Below are positions 1 through 9,876 of a stretch of DNA of 64,000 nt, piece by piece. The stretch's first letter is position 1. Each line of letters begins with the position of its first letter. The stretch is taken from positions 1 through 64,000 of the forward strand of contig JABHEG010000121.1 in NCBI GenBank assembly GCA_018676675.1, written 5' to 3'. The notes beneath the pieces are model-generated. The model searched no databases and was not told the origin of the DNA. It was given only the letters and a program-made list of their open reading frames with translations. The translations under genes were made by a program, and so were the position numbers. This DNA comes from Lentisphaerota bacterium. Its GTDB lineage: Bacteria; Verrucomicrobiota; Lentisphaeria; Oligosphaerales; JABHEG01.

Positions 1-813
1 GTGTGTGGTGGAGGTCCGCACTCTTCCCTCAACAGCTCAAGTAGTCAAGAAAACAGGGAAACAGGTTTGTCTGGACAGAACCGAACTGAATAGCAGGAAG
101 ATCAAGCACGGTTCTGTCTCAAGGACTTTTGACAGAACCTCCGATCGGCGAAGGGGGCCTGCATGACCACGCTCTGGAGGAAGAGCTCACGGATCGCCCC
201 CGTGAGGCTCGACCCATTACGGGTGACCACGCGGATGGACGTTCCGGCGGGAGCACCCGGAACGGGGAGTGCCGCTCGAACGTGTGGGAAGGTCCCAACA
301 AGGAGGAGGGATACAGCGACCAGCCATGCGCCGTGGCGCGGACGCACCGATGATGTGAGTGACGAGGAATAGTGCATACAACTCCTCCCTGCAACCCAAT
401 CCGGGCCACAGTAAGCAGGCACCAAGGTAATCCCCACACCACAACGAAGGTCCGAAAAGCAGGGAACGGAAGCCACCCCGGCTTCGTCCCACGGTCTTCA
501 GTCGTGTCCAACTAATAGAGCACAGCACGTACGGGGCATCTGCTACTCCGCACAACCGATACTCTCGAACTGACTATTGTCGCGTTCAACAGGGCAAGTA
601 TAGCCCGCGAGGGTCCGCAAAGCAAATGTGGCACTGCGAAGTGCGTCATTTGTAGGGTTTTCCTTACGTCGATTACCCGAGGTCCTTACCTCCAAGTGCT
701 CGCTGTCGCTACGCAGATCAGTTTCTCCATGCCGAACGAGGGAGACAATGCGCCCCGTTCCTGTCGTCCCTTGCAGGGGCTGGGCATGGACAGACGAGGA
801 ACGGGCGTGTAGA

Positions 814-1854
814 ATGATCCTGCTCAGGCGGGACATCGACGGAGACTGCTGGGCCCTTGGGGTAACAGGAGAAGAACTGTTGAGAACACGCTCTTTCGCT
901 TGTGGAGTGCTGGTTGGTGCGGTCGCCGTCGGGCTGACGGTTTTCTGCCTGCGCCCCAAGCCCGTGCAGGGACCTCCCAGGTCGGTCGACCCCATCGTTG
1001 CCAGGGTGGGTGACCGGGTCATCACGGCCACGAGCTTCAGTCACGCGATGGTCCGCCGTGGCGGACGGAATCCCGCGAGTGTGGATCGCGATGCATTGCT
1101 GGAGGAGATGATCGAGCGAGAGACGATGCTCCTCAGGGCGACTGAACGCAAGCTGCACGAAGACCCCGACCTTATTCGCTCCCACCAGAATTTGCTCATC
1201 GGTAAACTGAGATCACGTGAATTGGAGCCGAGTCTGCGTAAGACAGCGATCTCGGAGGAGGAGGGGCGAACTCACTACGCCACGAATGTTGCTGAGTTCA
1301 CTCAGGCCGCCAAGGCGCGGCTATCCATCCTGTTCATGGCGTTGCACCGGACCACAAGTGAGCAGAAGCGGGAACGAACGATGGGGCGCATGAAGGAGGG
1401 CCGGGATCTGACGGTGGCCGAGAATCCGGACCGGGGATTCGGATCGTTGGCCATCAATTACTCGGAAGATCAGAGCACCCGTTACAAAGGTGGAGATATC
1501 GGCTGGATCGTGGAGGGGAAAGCCACGCGTTGGGAATCGGCAGTGACCGAGGCGGGGTTGGCTCTCAAGAGCATCGGGGACGTGAGCGAGATCATCACCA
1601 CTGAGAAGGGCATATACCTGGTCCGTCTGACTGACAGGCGTCCCTCCGTTGTAACGCCGTTCGAGCGGGTTGAGGCGCGGATTCGCCACAAGCTCTTACT
1701 GGAGAAGCGAAAGAGTACCGAAAAGGCGTTCAAGGCAGAGGTGCGTCAGGGCGTGCCGATCGAGACGTTTCCCGATGTCGTCAAAGCAATTCCGGTGCCC
1801 AAGTCGTCTCAGCCCACTTCTGGAACGGCCGCTCCCCCGCCCTTGCCTCGGTGA
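814..1854 (+). CDS. PpiC/SurA-type peptidylprolyl isomerase, membrane-anchored (start uncertain; ORF opens at 628)
   Basis: ORF 628..1854. Hydrophobic anchor SFACGVLVGAVAVGLTVFCL, then VDPIVARVGDRVITATSF and a parvulin-like region GGDIGWI...SIGDVSEIITTEKGIYLVRLTDRRP. Confidence 0.75.
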   Translation: MILLRRDIDGDCWALGVTGEELLRTRSFACGVLVGAVAVGLTVFCLRPKPVQGPPRSVDPIVARVGDRVITATSFSHAMVRRGGRNPASVDRDALLEEMIERETMLLRATERKLHEDPDLIRSHQNLLIGKLRSRELEPSLRKTAISEEEGRTHYATNVAEFTQAAKARLSILFMALHRTTSEQKRERTMGRMKEGRDLTVAENPDRGFGSLAINYSEDQSTRYKGGDIGWIVEGKATRWESAVTEAGLALKSIGDVSEIITTEKGIYLVRLTDRRPSVVTPFERVEARIRHKLLLEKRKSTEKAFKAEVRQGVPIETFPDVVKAIPVPKSSQPTSGTAAPPPLPR

Positions 1855-2223
1855 CTGCGGTTTTCCCTGCCTGAAGCGCGGATGAAGTTGAGGACATCTG
1901 TTGCCGTCTCCCTTCCCCTCCCACGGCATCGCCAATCACACGCAAACGCGCACTATCCCTGCCGGTACTGCGAGCCTTCCTTTTTTTGCGTCGTGAGGGC
2001 TGTAACGTCACCTCCTGAGCGATAAACTAGATACCAAGCTGTCGAAGTCAGAGTAACACTGACTTGCGCAGCTTGGTGCTAGAGCCTGGACCGGGCGTCT
2101 TCCGGCAGAAACAACCGAACTGGGAAAGGGCCCGAGGACTACGGCACCCGCCCAGAAGTGTGGTCCCGAGCGTGTGGCAAAGGACCGGCAGCGTGTAAGT
2201 ACGGGAAGTGGCAGGAGATCACA

Positions 2224-3207
2224 ATGGATATGGTGCGTGTGGGCTTCATCGGCTGTGGAGGCATCGCGAATTGGCATCTTCAGCACTTCGAGAAGATGGA
2301 TGACGCAAAGGTCGTCGCCGTGTGCGACCTCGTCGAGGAACGGGCCAACAAGGCGTCGGAACGGATGGATGCCCGGCCGTACCTCCGCTATGAAGACATG
2401 CTTGAGAAAGAGGAGCTTGATGCCGTCTATGTGTGTGTTGAGCCTTCCGCTCACAACGGCATGGAATTCATGATCATAGAAAAGGGGTGTCACCTCTTCG
2501 TTCAGAAACCCATGACCCTCGACATGGATTACGCAATCCGGGTCAAAGAAGAGCTGGCCGCCAAGGGGTTGCTCAGTTGCGTTGGGTTTCAGTGTCGCTA
2601 CATGGAGACGTGGCCTCGGCTGAAAGCCTGGCTCAACATGCAGGACGTTGCGTTTTTCACCGGCTACCGCATCGGCGGCATGCCGGGGGTCTGGTGGTGG
2701 CGCCAGAAGGAACACTCCGGTGGGCAGATCATTGAGCAGACCATACACAACTACGACCTCTGCCGCCTGGTCTTCGGAGAGCCAGTCTCCGTGGAGGGCA
2801 TGGGGCGGTCTGGTATCGTTCAGGGCGTTGAGAACTACGACGTTGACGACTGTTCCGCCGTCACGATGCGCTTTGAGAGCGGCGTGATCGGCACCATGTT
2901 CACCGGTTGCTTCACCGGGTTCGGCGGAGAGAACTCCTACCAGGCCTTCTGCCGTGACGCCAAGGCTGAGTTCGGCTTTGGGAGTTTCAAGGTCCGGGAA
3001 CGGAATATGACCATTGAGGCAAAGGCGGCAAACGACTACGGGCAGGAGATAGACGACACGTTCATGGACGCGATCCGCACCGGCGATGGCTCTGATATCC
3101 TCTCTCCCTACGAGGACGCTTGCAAGACGCTGAAGATGACGCTCGCGGCCCAGGCTTCTATCGACGCCGGAGGGAAACTGATCGAACTGGATTCGTGGCA
3201 AGGCTGA
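2224..3207 (+). CDS. Gfo/Idh/MocA family oxidoreductase
   Basis: N-terminal Rossmann motif VGFIGCGGIANWHLQHF and VQKPMTLDMDYA (EKP-like) motif. ATG at 2224 preferred over the upstream ORF start at 2158. Confidence 0.9.
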   Translation: MDMVRVGFIGCGGIANWHLQHFEKMDDAKVVAVCDLVEERANKASERMDARPYLRYEDMLEKEELDAVYVCVEPSAHNGMEFMIIEKGCHLFVQKPMTLDMDYAIRVKEELAAKGLLSCVGFQCRYMETWPRLKAWLNMQDVAFFTGYRIGGMPGVWWWRQKEHSGGQIIEQTIHNYDLCRLVFGEPVSVEGMGRSGIVQGVENYDVDDCSAVTMRFESGVIGTMFTGCFTGFGGENSYQAFCRDAKAEFGFGSFKVRERNMTIEAKAANDYGQEIDDTFMDAIRTGDGSDILSPYEDACKTLKMTLAAQASIDAGGKLIELDSWQG

Positions 3208-3208
3208 C

Positions 3209-4477
3209 ATGATGCTTGCAGGATTCTCAGACGTTGACATCACCCCGCCGCTCGGCACGCTGAAGATTGGCTGGATCAAGCAGATCGTGTCGGACCAGGT
3301 GCTGGACCCGATCCGGGCACGCATTGTCGTGCTCGAATCGTCCGGCGTGCAGATCGGGATCATCCAAATCGATACCCTGTCGCTCGGCTGGAACGAGGTC
3401 AATGATCTTCGCCGGCGCATCTCGCTGCAGCACGGTTTCCCCGGACAGGCCATCATGGTTACGGCCACGCACAACCACGCGGGGCCGGCTGTCTGCAACT
3501 GTGGGGACGTCCCCAAGGATGAGGCGTATACGGAGTGGATGAAAGAGGAGGTGGTGGCGGGGTTCGGGCGTGCGCTTGCAGCTCGCGAGGAAGCGCTGGT
3601 GGGCTCGGGAAGCGCCTATGAATGGGGCATCTCGTTCAACCGTCGAGTGGTCATGCGCGACGGCACCACCAAGACGCACGGATCGTTTGCCAACGCGGAT
3701 GCGCTCTACGTCGAGGGACCGATAGATCCCGAAGTTGGCGTGATTGCCGTCAGAAGTGCGCGCACTGGTGATCTACTGGGAGCGATTGTCAATTTCACCT
3801 GTCACCCGACCCATCATGGGGGCACGACCGAGATTTCCGCGGGATACCCGGGGGTGCTGGCCAACCGGTGTCGTGAGCTCGGCTGTCCAGTGACCTTGTT
3901 TCTGAACGGGGCCTGCGGCAACATTGGCTTCTCGGACACGACGGGGCGTTGCGCCAGCCCGAGCAAGGAGGAGATGGGGGACGCCTTGGCCGAGGATGTT
4001 GAGGGCGTCCTTGCAGCAGTCGACTTCAACCCTGACCTGATTCTGAGCTCTGCCGTTCGCACGCTTGAGCTTCCTTTCCGACAGGTGACTGAAGACGAGG
4101 TCCGTGGCACGGTGCGGGGGGCACAACGGTTCATCGATTCAGCCCTCTACGACAGCGGCATGCCCACACTGCTCGAGAAGATCCGGAAACGAGGCAAGCA
4201 ACTGGCCGAAGTACAGGCATTGCGGATTGGGGACTGGACTCTCGTGTCGATACCGGCGGAATTCTTCGTGGAATTGGGGCTTCAGATCAAGGAAGCGACC
4301 TGGCCACTTCACACGCTGGTCAGCAGCTGCTCCAACGGGATGGTTGGCTACGTACCGACGAAGGACGCGTTCAAACGCGGTGGTTACGAGACCACATTCG
4401 GTTTTGGCTACAAGCTGGCTCCGGAAGCCGGGGACATGCTGGTGTCTGCCGCGATTGAGTTGGTGCAGAGCGCGTGA
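3209..4477 (+). CDS. Neutral/alkaline ceramidase-like (N-terminal domain) protein
   Basis: AGFSDVDITPPLG at the N-terminus, ATHNHAGP motif, LFLNGACGNIGF. Starts 2 bp after the preceding gene. Confidence 0.8.
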   Translation: MMLAGFSDVDITPPLGTLKIGWIKQIVSDQVLDPIRARIVVLESSGVQIGIIQIDTLSLGWNEVNDLRRRISLQHGFPGQAIMVTATHNHAGPAVCNCGDVPKDEAYTEWMKEEVVAGFGRALAAREEALVGSGSAYEWGISFNRRVVMRDGTTKTHGSFANADALYVEGPIDPEVGVIAVRSARTGDLLGAIVNFTCHPTHHGGTTEISAGYPGVLANRCRELGCPVTLFLNGACGNIGFSDTTGRCASPSKEEMGDALAEDVEGVLAAVDFNPDLILSSAVRTLELPFRQVTEDEVRGTVRGAQRFIDSALYDSGMPTLLEKIRKRGKQLAEVQALRIGDWTLVSIPAEFFVELGLQIKEATWPLHTLVSSCSNGMVGYVPTKDAFKRGGYETTFGFGYKLAPEAGDMLVSAAIELVQSA

Positions 4478-5469
4478 TCGCTGCTTCTCACAGCCTGCCT
4501 GCGGCCTGGCTTGAGCCACTTGCCCTGACGGGGGACAAAGCTCTGCCGAATCACATTGTTCCCGGCCCGATGGAAGGCGTGACCGAGGGGTCCTTTTGCG
4601 ATGTCTTTTCACGCCACGAGTTGGTGCGCTGTTGGATCACGCCTTTCATTCGGGTCTCGACCGGCGTGCCGCGGCGGGTTCGCCTGAGGCGCCGAATTCA
4701 GCCATTCCTCGACACTGGCCTGCCGATCATTGTGCAGCTCATGGGGCTGGATACAGAGCGGCTCAGTGAGACCGCTCGGCGGCTCGCGGAGATGGGAGTG
4801 GCAGGAGTCGACCTCAATTGCGCGTGCCCGGCTCCCCTGGTGTTGCGAAACGGTGCCGGTGGGGTCCGTTTGCAGCACCCGGAGTGGATCCGTCGGGCGC
4901 TGTGTGAGCTGCGTGAGGCGTGCCCAAACTGCGGCGTGAGTGTCAAGCTGCGAACTGGTTTTGAGTCGCCCAGCGAATTCAGCCGCATCGCTGACGCCGT
5001 TCGAGGCACGGGGGTCGATTTCGTGATCCTGCATTTCCGGACTGTCCGCGAACTCTACCGCCCTGTGTCCGATGGCTGTCAACGGCTGACCCATGCCCGG
5101 GACCTGTTGCCGGAGACGACCCTTCTCGGCAGCGGCGACCTTTTCTCCGTCGAAGCCGCTCTGCGTATGTACCGGGACGCCAGGCTTGACGGTGTTGCCC
5201 CAGCGAGAGGGATGCTCAAGGAACCCTCTCTCCTACGGAAGATCGAGGACGCCTGCTGCGGGCGGAAGGACGCCCCGGCCGTTTCCCGGATTGCCATGCT
5301 GCGGGATATCGCGGCGGGGTCCGGGCGCAGTGATGCTGCTTACAACGGCTTCGTCATCAAGTTGGCCGGCTGGTTCTTCGGCCGCGATAGTGACCTGTTC
5401 AGGCAAGTTGTGGCGTGTGGCTCGCTCGCGCGCACGGTCGCGTTCTTACGAGAACTGACAGACGGCTGA
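4474..5469 (+). CDS. tRNA-dihydrouridine synthase family protein (DusC-like)
   Basis: PGPMEGVTEGSF, GVDLNCACPAPLVLRNGAGG, SVKLRTGF, GSGDLFSVEAALRM. GTG start overlaps the upstream stop by 4 bp. Confidence 0.8.
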   Translation: MIAASHSLPAAWLEPLALTGDKALPNHIVPGPMEGVTEGSFCDVFSRHELVRCWITPFIRVSTGVPRRVRLRRRIQPFLDTGLPIIVQLMGLDTERLSETARRLAEMGVAGVDLNCACPAPLVLRNGAGGVRLQHPEWIRRALCELREACPNCGVSVKLRTGFESPSEFSRIADAVRGTGVDFVILHFRTVRELYRPVSDGCQRLTHARDLLPETTLLGSGDLFSVEAALRMYRDARLDGVAPARGMLKEPSLLRKIEDACCGRKDAPAVSRIAMLRDIAAGSGRSDAAYNGFVIKLAGWFFGRDSDLFRQVVACGSLARTVAFLRELTDG

Positions 5470-5510
5470 GTCACTGCACGGTGATTGCGAACACAGTGGG
5501 AGTCCCTGCG

Positions 5511-6188
5511 ATGCTGGAGGTCATTGATCTGACACTTCCCATTCCGGAGACGGAGCTTGAGACGGTCGCTCCATCTGCGCCTTTCGAGACGGTTCGAACG
5601 ATCGAGACGTGTCTCTGGAACATTCGGCAGGGCGGCAGTGAGTACCAGGCCCGTGTGCACAAGCTGCACCATTGGGGAATGGCCGGAACGTACATCGACT
5701 TTCCCGGACACATCCTCGCAACCGATGATGGCTGCAGAGCTGACACGGTGCCCCTGGATCGTCTGTTTCGGCTGCCGGCGTCTGTCATCCATCTGGATCG
5801 GGCTGATGGTTCCGGGATGATCGACGTTCCCGAACTGCGGGATGCCCTGGCCCTTCCTCTCGACACCCCGGCGGTTATCATCAATGCACTGGGACCGCGG
5901 CAGTTTGATGAAATCGAAGAGCGCAGCGTCTACCTCAGTATCGACGTGGCCCGATGGCTCGCGGACGCGGGTGTCCGCCTGCTGGTGTCGGACGTCTACG
6001 AGAGCAACTCGGCTCCTCAGGGGCTCTTCCCTGCGCTCTTCGCCCGTGGCATTCACACCGTTTGCTGTCCAACCAATCTGCACGCAATTCGAGCTCACCG
6101 TGTTAGATTGTCGGCGTTGCCATTGCGGCAGGCGGGGGCGACCCAACTGCCATGCCGCCTCGTGGCTGAGCAGGAGATCGATGAATGA
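5511..6188 (+). CDS. Cyclase family protein (kynurenine formamidase-like)
   Basis: MLEVIDLTLPIPE...HHWGMAGTYIDFPGHI: HxGTHxDxPxH-like motif of the cyclase family, here GTYIDFPGH. Confidence 0.75.
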   Translation: MLEVIDLTLPIPETELETVAPSAPFETVRTIETCLWNIRQGGSEYQARVHKLHHWGMAGTYIDFPGHILATDDGCRADTVPLDRLFRLPASVIHLDRADGSGMIDVPELRDALALPLDTPAVIINALGPRQFDEIEERSVYLSIDVARWLADAGVRLLVSDVYESNSAPQGLFPALFARGIHTVCCPTNLHAIRAHRVRLSALPLRQAGATQLPCRLVAEQEIDE

Positions 6189-7636
6189 CGACCGGATTGA
6201 CGCACGACGGCATCACTGAGGGCCTGAGGGGGCTTGGTCTGAAACAGGGGGACACTGTTCTCCTGCACAGTTCTTTGGCCAGCCTCGGCCATGTTGCGGG
6301 CGGGGCCGAGACGGTTGTGGACGCGTTCCTCTCCGTGCTTGGGGCGGAGGGCACCCTGGCCGTCCCGACATTTGGCGCGCTCGGGATCATCACCGATGTG
6401 GTCAAGCGGCGCGCCGACGCTGTGAGAAGTGTTCATCCAAAGGCCAGCGTTGCAGCCCTGGGGCACCACGCGGAGATGCTCTGCCACGACCATTGGAAGG
6501 CGGAGCTTGCCCACGGACCGGAGACGCCCTACACCCGCATCGCGGAACTGGACGGGTATGTCTGCCTTTTGGGCGTGGACCAGGACCGCAACACAACGCT
6601 CCATACCGTCGAAGAGCTGGCTCGGCTCCCCTACCTCAAGACAACGAACCCCGTGACCTTTGCCACGCCTGAGGGCGATGTCACGAAGTCCTGGCCGTTC
6701 TTCCCCGGACCTCACCGCGACTTTATTGGGTTGGACAGACTCCTTGCTGAGAAGGGAGCCTTGACGACTGGCCGTGTCGGCAATGCCGCCGTTCGGCTCA
6801 TGTCTGTCCGCAGACTCCTTGAGGTCGCCGGCCAGGCGGCCAGGGAAGATCCGGCTTTCGCTCTCTGCGATAACCCAAGCTGCATGGATTGCCTGAAGCA
6901 ACGAGCCGCGATTCGGCGCCACCGTTTTGCCCAGGAAGCATTTTCCCTTTCCGTAGCGTCGTCGCTGGCCGGACGCTATGCCGAGGAGATCGCTGCTGCC
7001 TGCCAGCTGGCTGGGATTGGTGCGGTCGAACTGGATGCCCTGAACGGTCGGCCCGTGAGCATGCTGGGCATGCAGACAGTTGAGCGAGCAGTGGCCTTGC
7101 TGCGCGAGGAAGGGATCGAGTTGTCCGGTCTTCGTCTGCCCTGTGTACCGAAGGATTTGGCGCGCGTAATTGAGCTTGCCGACCGCCTCCAAATCGATCG
7201 ACTTCTTCTTCCCCTTTCGGTGAATGCCCCGGTGCATGCGGGGGCCTGCGAGGATGCGGAGCTGGCGGTGTCGTTTTACAACGCGTTCGTAGACTGTGAT
7301 ACAGCCAGCACGATCATGCAGGCGGTGCACGACCGCGGGTTGCCGGCCGGCTTGACCTTCAGTCCGGCCGCGTTCGCGCGGGCTGGAGAGAAGCCGTTCC
7401 TGACCAGCTATCGGCGGAAGCTCCGGCATCACATAGACCAGCTCGAGATCGAGGACGCGACGTTTGACGGGACGCCACAGGTGCTGGCCCGAGGCAATGG
7501 GGAAATCAAGGAACTTATGTCGGTCCTGCGATGTCGACGTTTTGCCGGTTGGTTTGTGTTGGGGGCGGGAAACCGAGCCGTTGGCTCTCTCGAAGATGCG
7601 GTTGGTCGCCTTGAAACACTGCTCAACGAGATCTGA
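6185..7636 (+). CDS. Fusion: AAC(3)/YokD-like aminoglycoside N-acetyltransferase domain plus C-terminal sugar-isomerase-like TIM-barrel domain
   Basis: N-terminus LLHSSLASLGHVAGGAETVVDAFLSVLGAEGTLAVPTFG and HPKASVAALG...ELAHGPETPYTRI are AAC(3)-like. C-terminal half resembles xylose-isomerase-like/AP endonuclease 2 barrels (AGIGAVELDALNGRPV...). 4-bp overlap with the upstream gene. Confidence 0.75.
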   Translation: MTTGLTHDGITEGLRGLGLKQGDTVLLHSSLASLGHVAGGAETVVDAFLSVLGAEGTLAVPTFGALGIITDVVKRRADAVRSVHPKASVAALGHHAEMLCHDHWKAELAHGPETPYTRIAELDGYVCLLGVDQDRNTTLHTVEELARLPYLKTTNPVTFATPEGDVTKSWPFFPGPHRDFIGLDRLLAEKGALTTGRVGNAAVRLMSVRRLLEVAGQAAREDPAFALCDNPSCMDCLKQRAAIRRHRFAQEAFSLSVASSLAGRYAEEIAAACQLAGIGAVELDALNGRPVSMLGMQTVERAVALLREEGIELSGLRLPCVPKDLARVIELADRLQIDRLLLPLSVNAPVHAGACEDAELAVSFYNAFVDCDTASTIMQAVHDRGLPAGLTFSPAAFARAGEKPFLTSYRRKLRHHIDQLEIEDATFDGTPQVLARGNGEIKELMSVLRCRRFAGWFVLGAGNRAVGSLEDAVGRLETLLNEI

Positions 7637-7898
7637 TCACCGTGCGGACGCAACCGATCCAGCTTAGACTGGTGCATCCGGGCCCGTTCCTCATACTTGT
7701 CATTACCTGCAGTTGTGCTGATGGCCCCCTCAAGCTGCGTCGTGGACAGCGGGAACGCCAAAGGGATGAGACCGGCGAACGACTCGATCATGCCCTCAGC
7801 GGCGTGCGTGATGGCCTCCGAGATCCAGTGGCATTCAGACCTAGCTCGCAGACTCGATCGCATCGAAGCACGTAACTGAACCACCCCGGGAGGCGCCG

Positions 7899-9629
7899 AT
7901 GGACCGACCCAACGTCATTCTCGTCATGACCGATGACCAGGGCTACGGGGACCTTGGTTGTACGGGGAATCCCTGGATCGAGACGCCCGGGATCGATGCA
8001 TTCTACGCTGACGCCGTGCGCTTCAGCGACTTTCATGTGTCGCCTCTGTGTACACCCACTCGGGGTGGGCTCATGACTGGCCGACGTCCGGTGCGGAATG
8101 GGGCCTGGGCCACGACCTGGGGCCGCTCCATGCTGCATCGTGAAGACGCTACAATGGCGGATGTCTTCGCCGGAGGGGGCTATGCGACTGCGATGTTTGG
8201 CAAGTGGCATCTGGGCGACAACTATCCGTACCGGCCGCAGGACCGGGGGTTCCAGCATGTGGTCGCGCACAAGGGGGGTGGGGTCGGCCAAACACCGGAT
8301 TTCTGGGGCAACAGTTACTTCGACGACACCTACTTCCACGATGGTGAGCCCGTCGAGCACGTCGGGTACTGCACGGATGTTTGGTTTGAGGAGGCCTTCC
8401 GCTTCATCGAAGGGCACCATGACCAGCCCTTCTTCGCCTATATCGCCACCAATGCCCCTCACAGTCCTTATCTGGTGCCTGATCGGTATGCGGAGCGATA
8501 CCGCGGCAATCCCGCGATTCCCGAACCAGAGTTCTACGGTATGATCACCAACATCGATGAGAACTTCGCCCGACTGCGGAGTCTGCTGAAGCAGCTGGAG
8601 ATTGAAGACAACACCATTCTCATCTTCATGACTGACAACGGCAGTTCAGGAGGCTGCACCTTGGGGCCTGGGCAGTTTGTCGAGCGCGGTTACAGTGCCG
8701 GCATGCGCGGCAAGAAAGGTTCTTACTATGACGGCGGGCATCGCGTTCCGTTCTTCGTTCGTTGGCCGAGTGGCGGGTTGACGGGAGGCCGAGACATCGA
8801 CGAACTCGTTGCCCACGTCGATCTTCTGCCCACTTTCATCGAGCTGTGTGGGCTTCCCACGCCCGACACGATGGACGTTGACGGGGACAGTGTTGTGTCT
8901 CTGTTCACTGCGGAGGCCCCCGCTTCGTTGTCTGATCGCGTCCACTTCCTGCAGTACCGGCAAAACACTGAACCGCCCGAGAAGTGGACCAACGCGGTCA
9001 TGACACGGCGCTGGCGCCTGGTGAACGGATGTGAGCTGTACGACATCAAGGCGGACCCAGGACAGGTTGCCGATGTCGCCGCAGTCCACCCGGATGTGGT
9101 CGAGTGGCTGCGTGGTGAGCACGAGTGCTGGTGGGCCAAGATAGAGCCGGGATTGTCAGAATATGCCCCGATCGCCCTCGGTAACCCGCTTGAGAACCCT
9201 ACTCGGCTGGATGCCTTCGATGTGATGGGAGACGTTGCCTGGAGCCAGTCTCAGATCCTTGCTGCTCTGCGGACGTGCGGTCGCTGGCGGGTCGACATTG
9301 AGCGGTCGGGGCTGTACGGATTCACGCTCAGACGCTGGCCGGAGGAAGCAGCATTCCCCATCAGTGAGGCCTTGCCGCTGGAGGCCGTCCGCAAGATGGC
9401 TCCTTACGAGAGCGTGGATGCTCCCGGGCAGATCACGGCAAGCGCCGCTCGTCTCTGTGTCGCCGGGGCAGAACACCGGATAGCGGTTGGTGAGGGAACT
9501 GACGCGGTCACGTTCGAGGTGCGGATTGACGAGACCGGCATCGGTGACCTGGATGCGTGGTTCATCGATCCCGATGGGGTTGAGTGGGGCGCCTACTACG
9601 TCTACGCCGAGTGGCTTGGGGCGACCTGA
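7899..9629 (+). CDS. Sulfatase (arylsulfatase family)
   Basis: PNVILVMTDDQGYGDLGCTGNP, CxPxR sulfatase signature CTPTRGGLMTGRRP, FGKWHLGD, FMTDNGSSGG. Confidence 0.95.
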   Translation: MDRPNVILVMTDDQGYGDLGCTGNPWIETPGIDAFYADAVRFSDFHVSPLCTPTRGGLMTGRRPVRNGAWATTWGRSMLHREDATMADVFAGGGYATAMFGKWHLGDNYPYRPQDRGFQHVVAHKGGGVGQTPDFWGNSYFDDTYFHDGEPVEHVGYCTDVWFEEAFRFIEGHHDQPFFAYIATNAPHSPYLVPDRYAERYRGNPAIPEPEFYGMITNIDENFARLRSLLKQLEIEDNTILIFMTDNGSSGGCTLGPGQFVERGYSAGMRGKKGSYYDGGHRVPFFVRWPSGGLTGGRDIDELVAHVDLLPTFIELCGLPTPDTMDVDGDSVVSLFTAEAPASLSDRVHFLQYRQNTEPPEKWTNAVMTRRWRLVNGCELYDIKADPGQVADVAAVHPDVVEWLRGEHECWWAKIEPGLSEYAPIALGNPLENPTRLDAFDVMGDVAWSQSQILAALRTCGRWRVDIERSGLYGFTLRRWPEEAAFPISEALPLEAVRKMAPYESVDAPGQITASAARLCVAGAEHRIAVGEGTDAVTFEVRIDETGIGDLDAWFIDPDGVEWGAYYVYAEWLGAT

Positions 9630-9709
9630 ACCGAGCCCTGATCCGCCGCTGCTCTGTCGGAGGTCCTCTCTTTCAGAGCCCTGACCAACGGGAGGGGGTT
9701 CCCTAGTAG

Positions 9710-9855
9710 CAGGAAGACCGCTTACGTTGTGCGCGGCTCGGCTCACTCAGGAAGACCGCTTACGCTGTGCGCGGCGCGGCTCACTCAGGAAGACCGCTTA
9801 CGCTGTGCGCGGCTCGGCTCACTCAGGAAGACCGCTTACGTTGTGCGCGGCTCGG
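9710..9855. repeat. Tandem repeat, 38-bp unit, about 4 copies
   Basis: Unit CAGGAAGACCGCTTACG(T/C)TGTGCGCGGC(T/G)CGGCTCACT starts at 9710, 9748, 9786 and 9824 (last copy partial). Confidence 0.95.
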
Positions 9856-9876
9856 TTCAGGAAGGGACGCTCTACC

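Noticed and set aside
6095-7432. 445-aa minus-strand ORF
   Set aside because: Antisense shadow of the AAC(3)-TIM fusion gene.
9710-9855. CRISPR array
   Set aside because: Repeats are directly tandem with no unique spacers.
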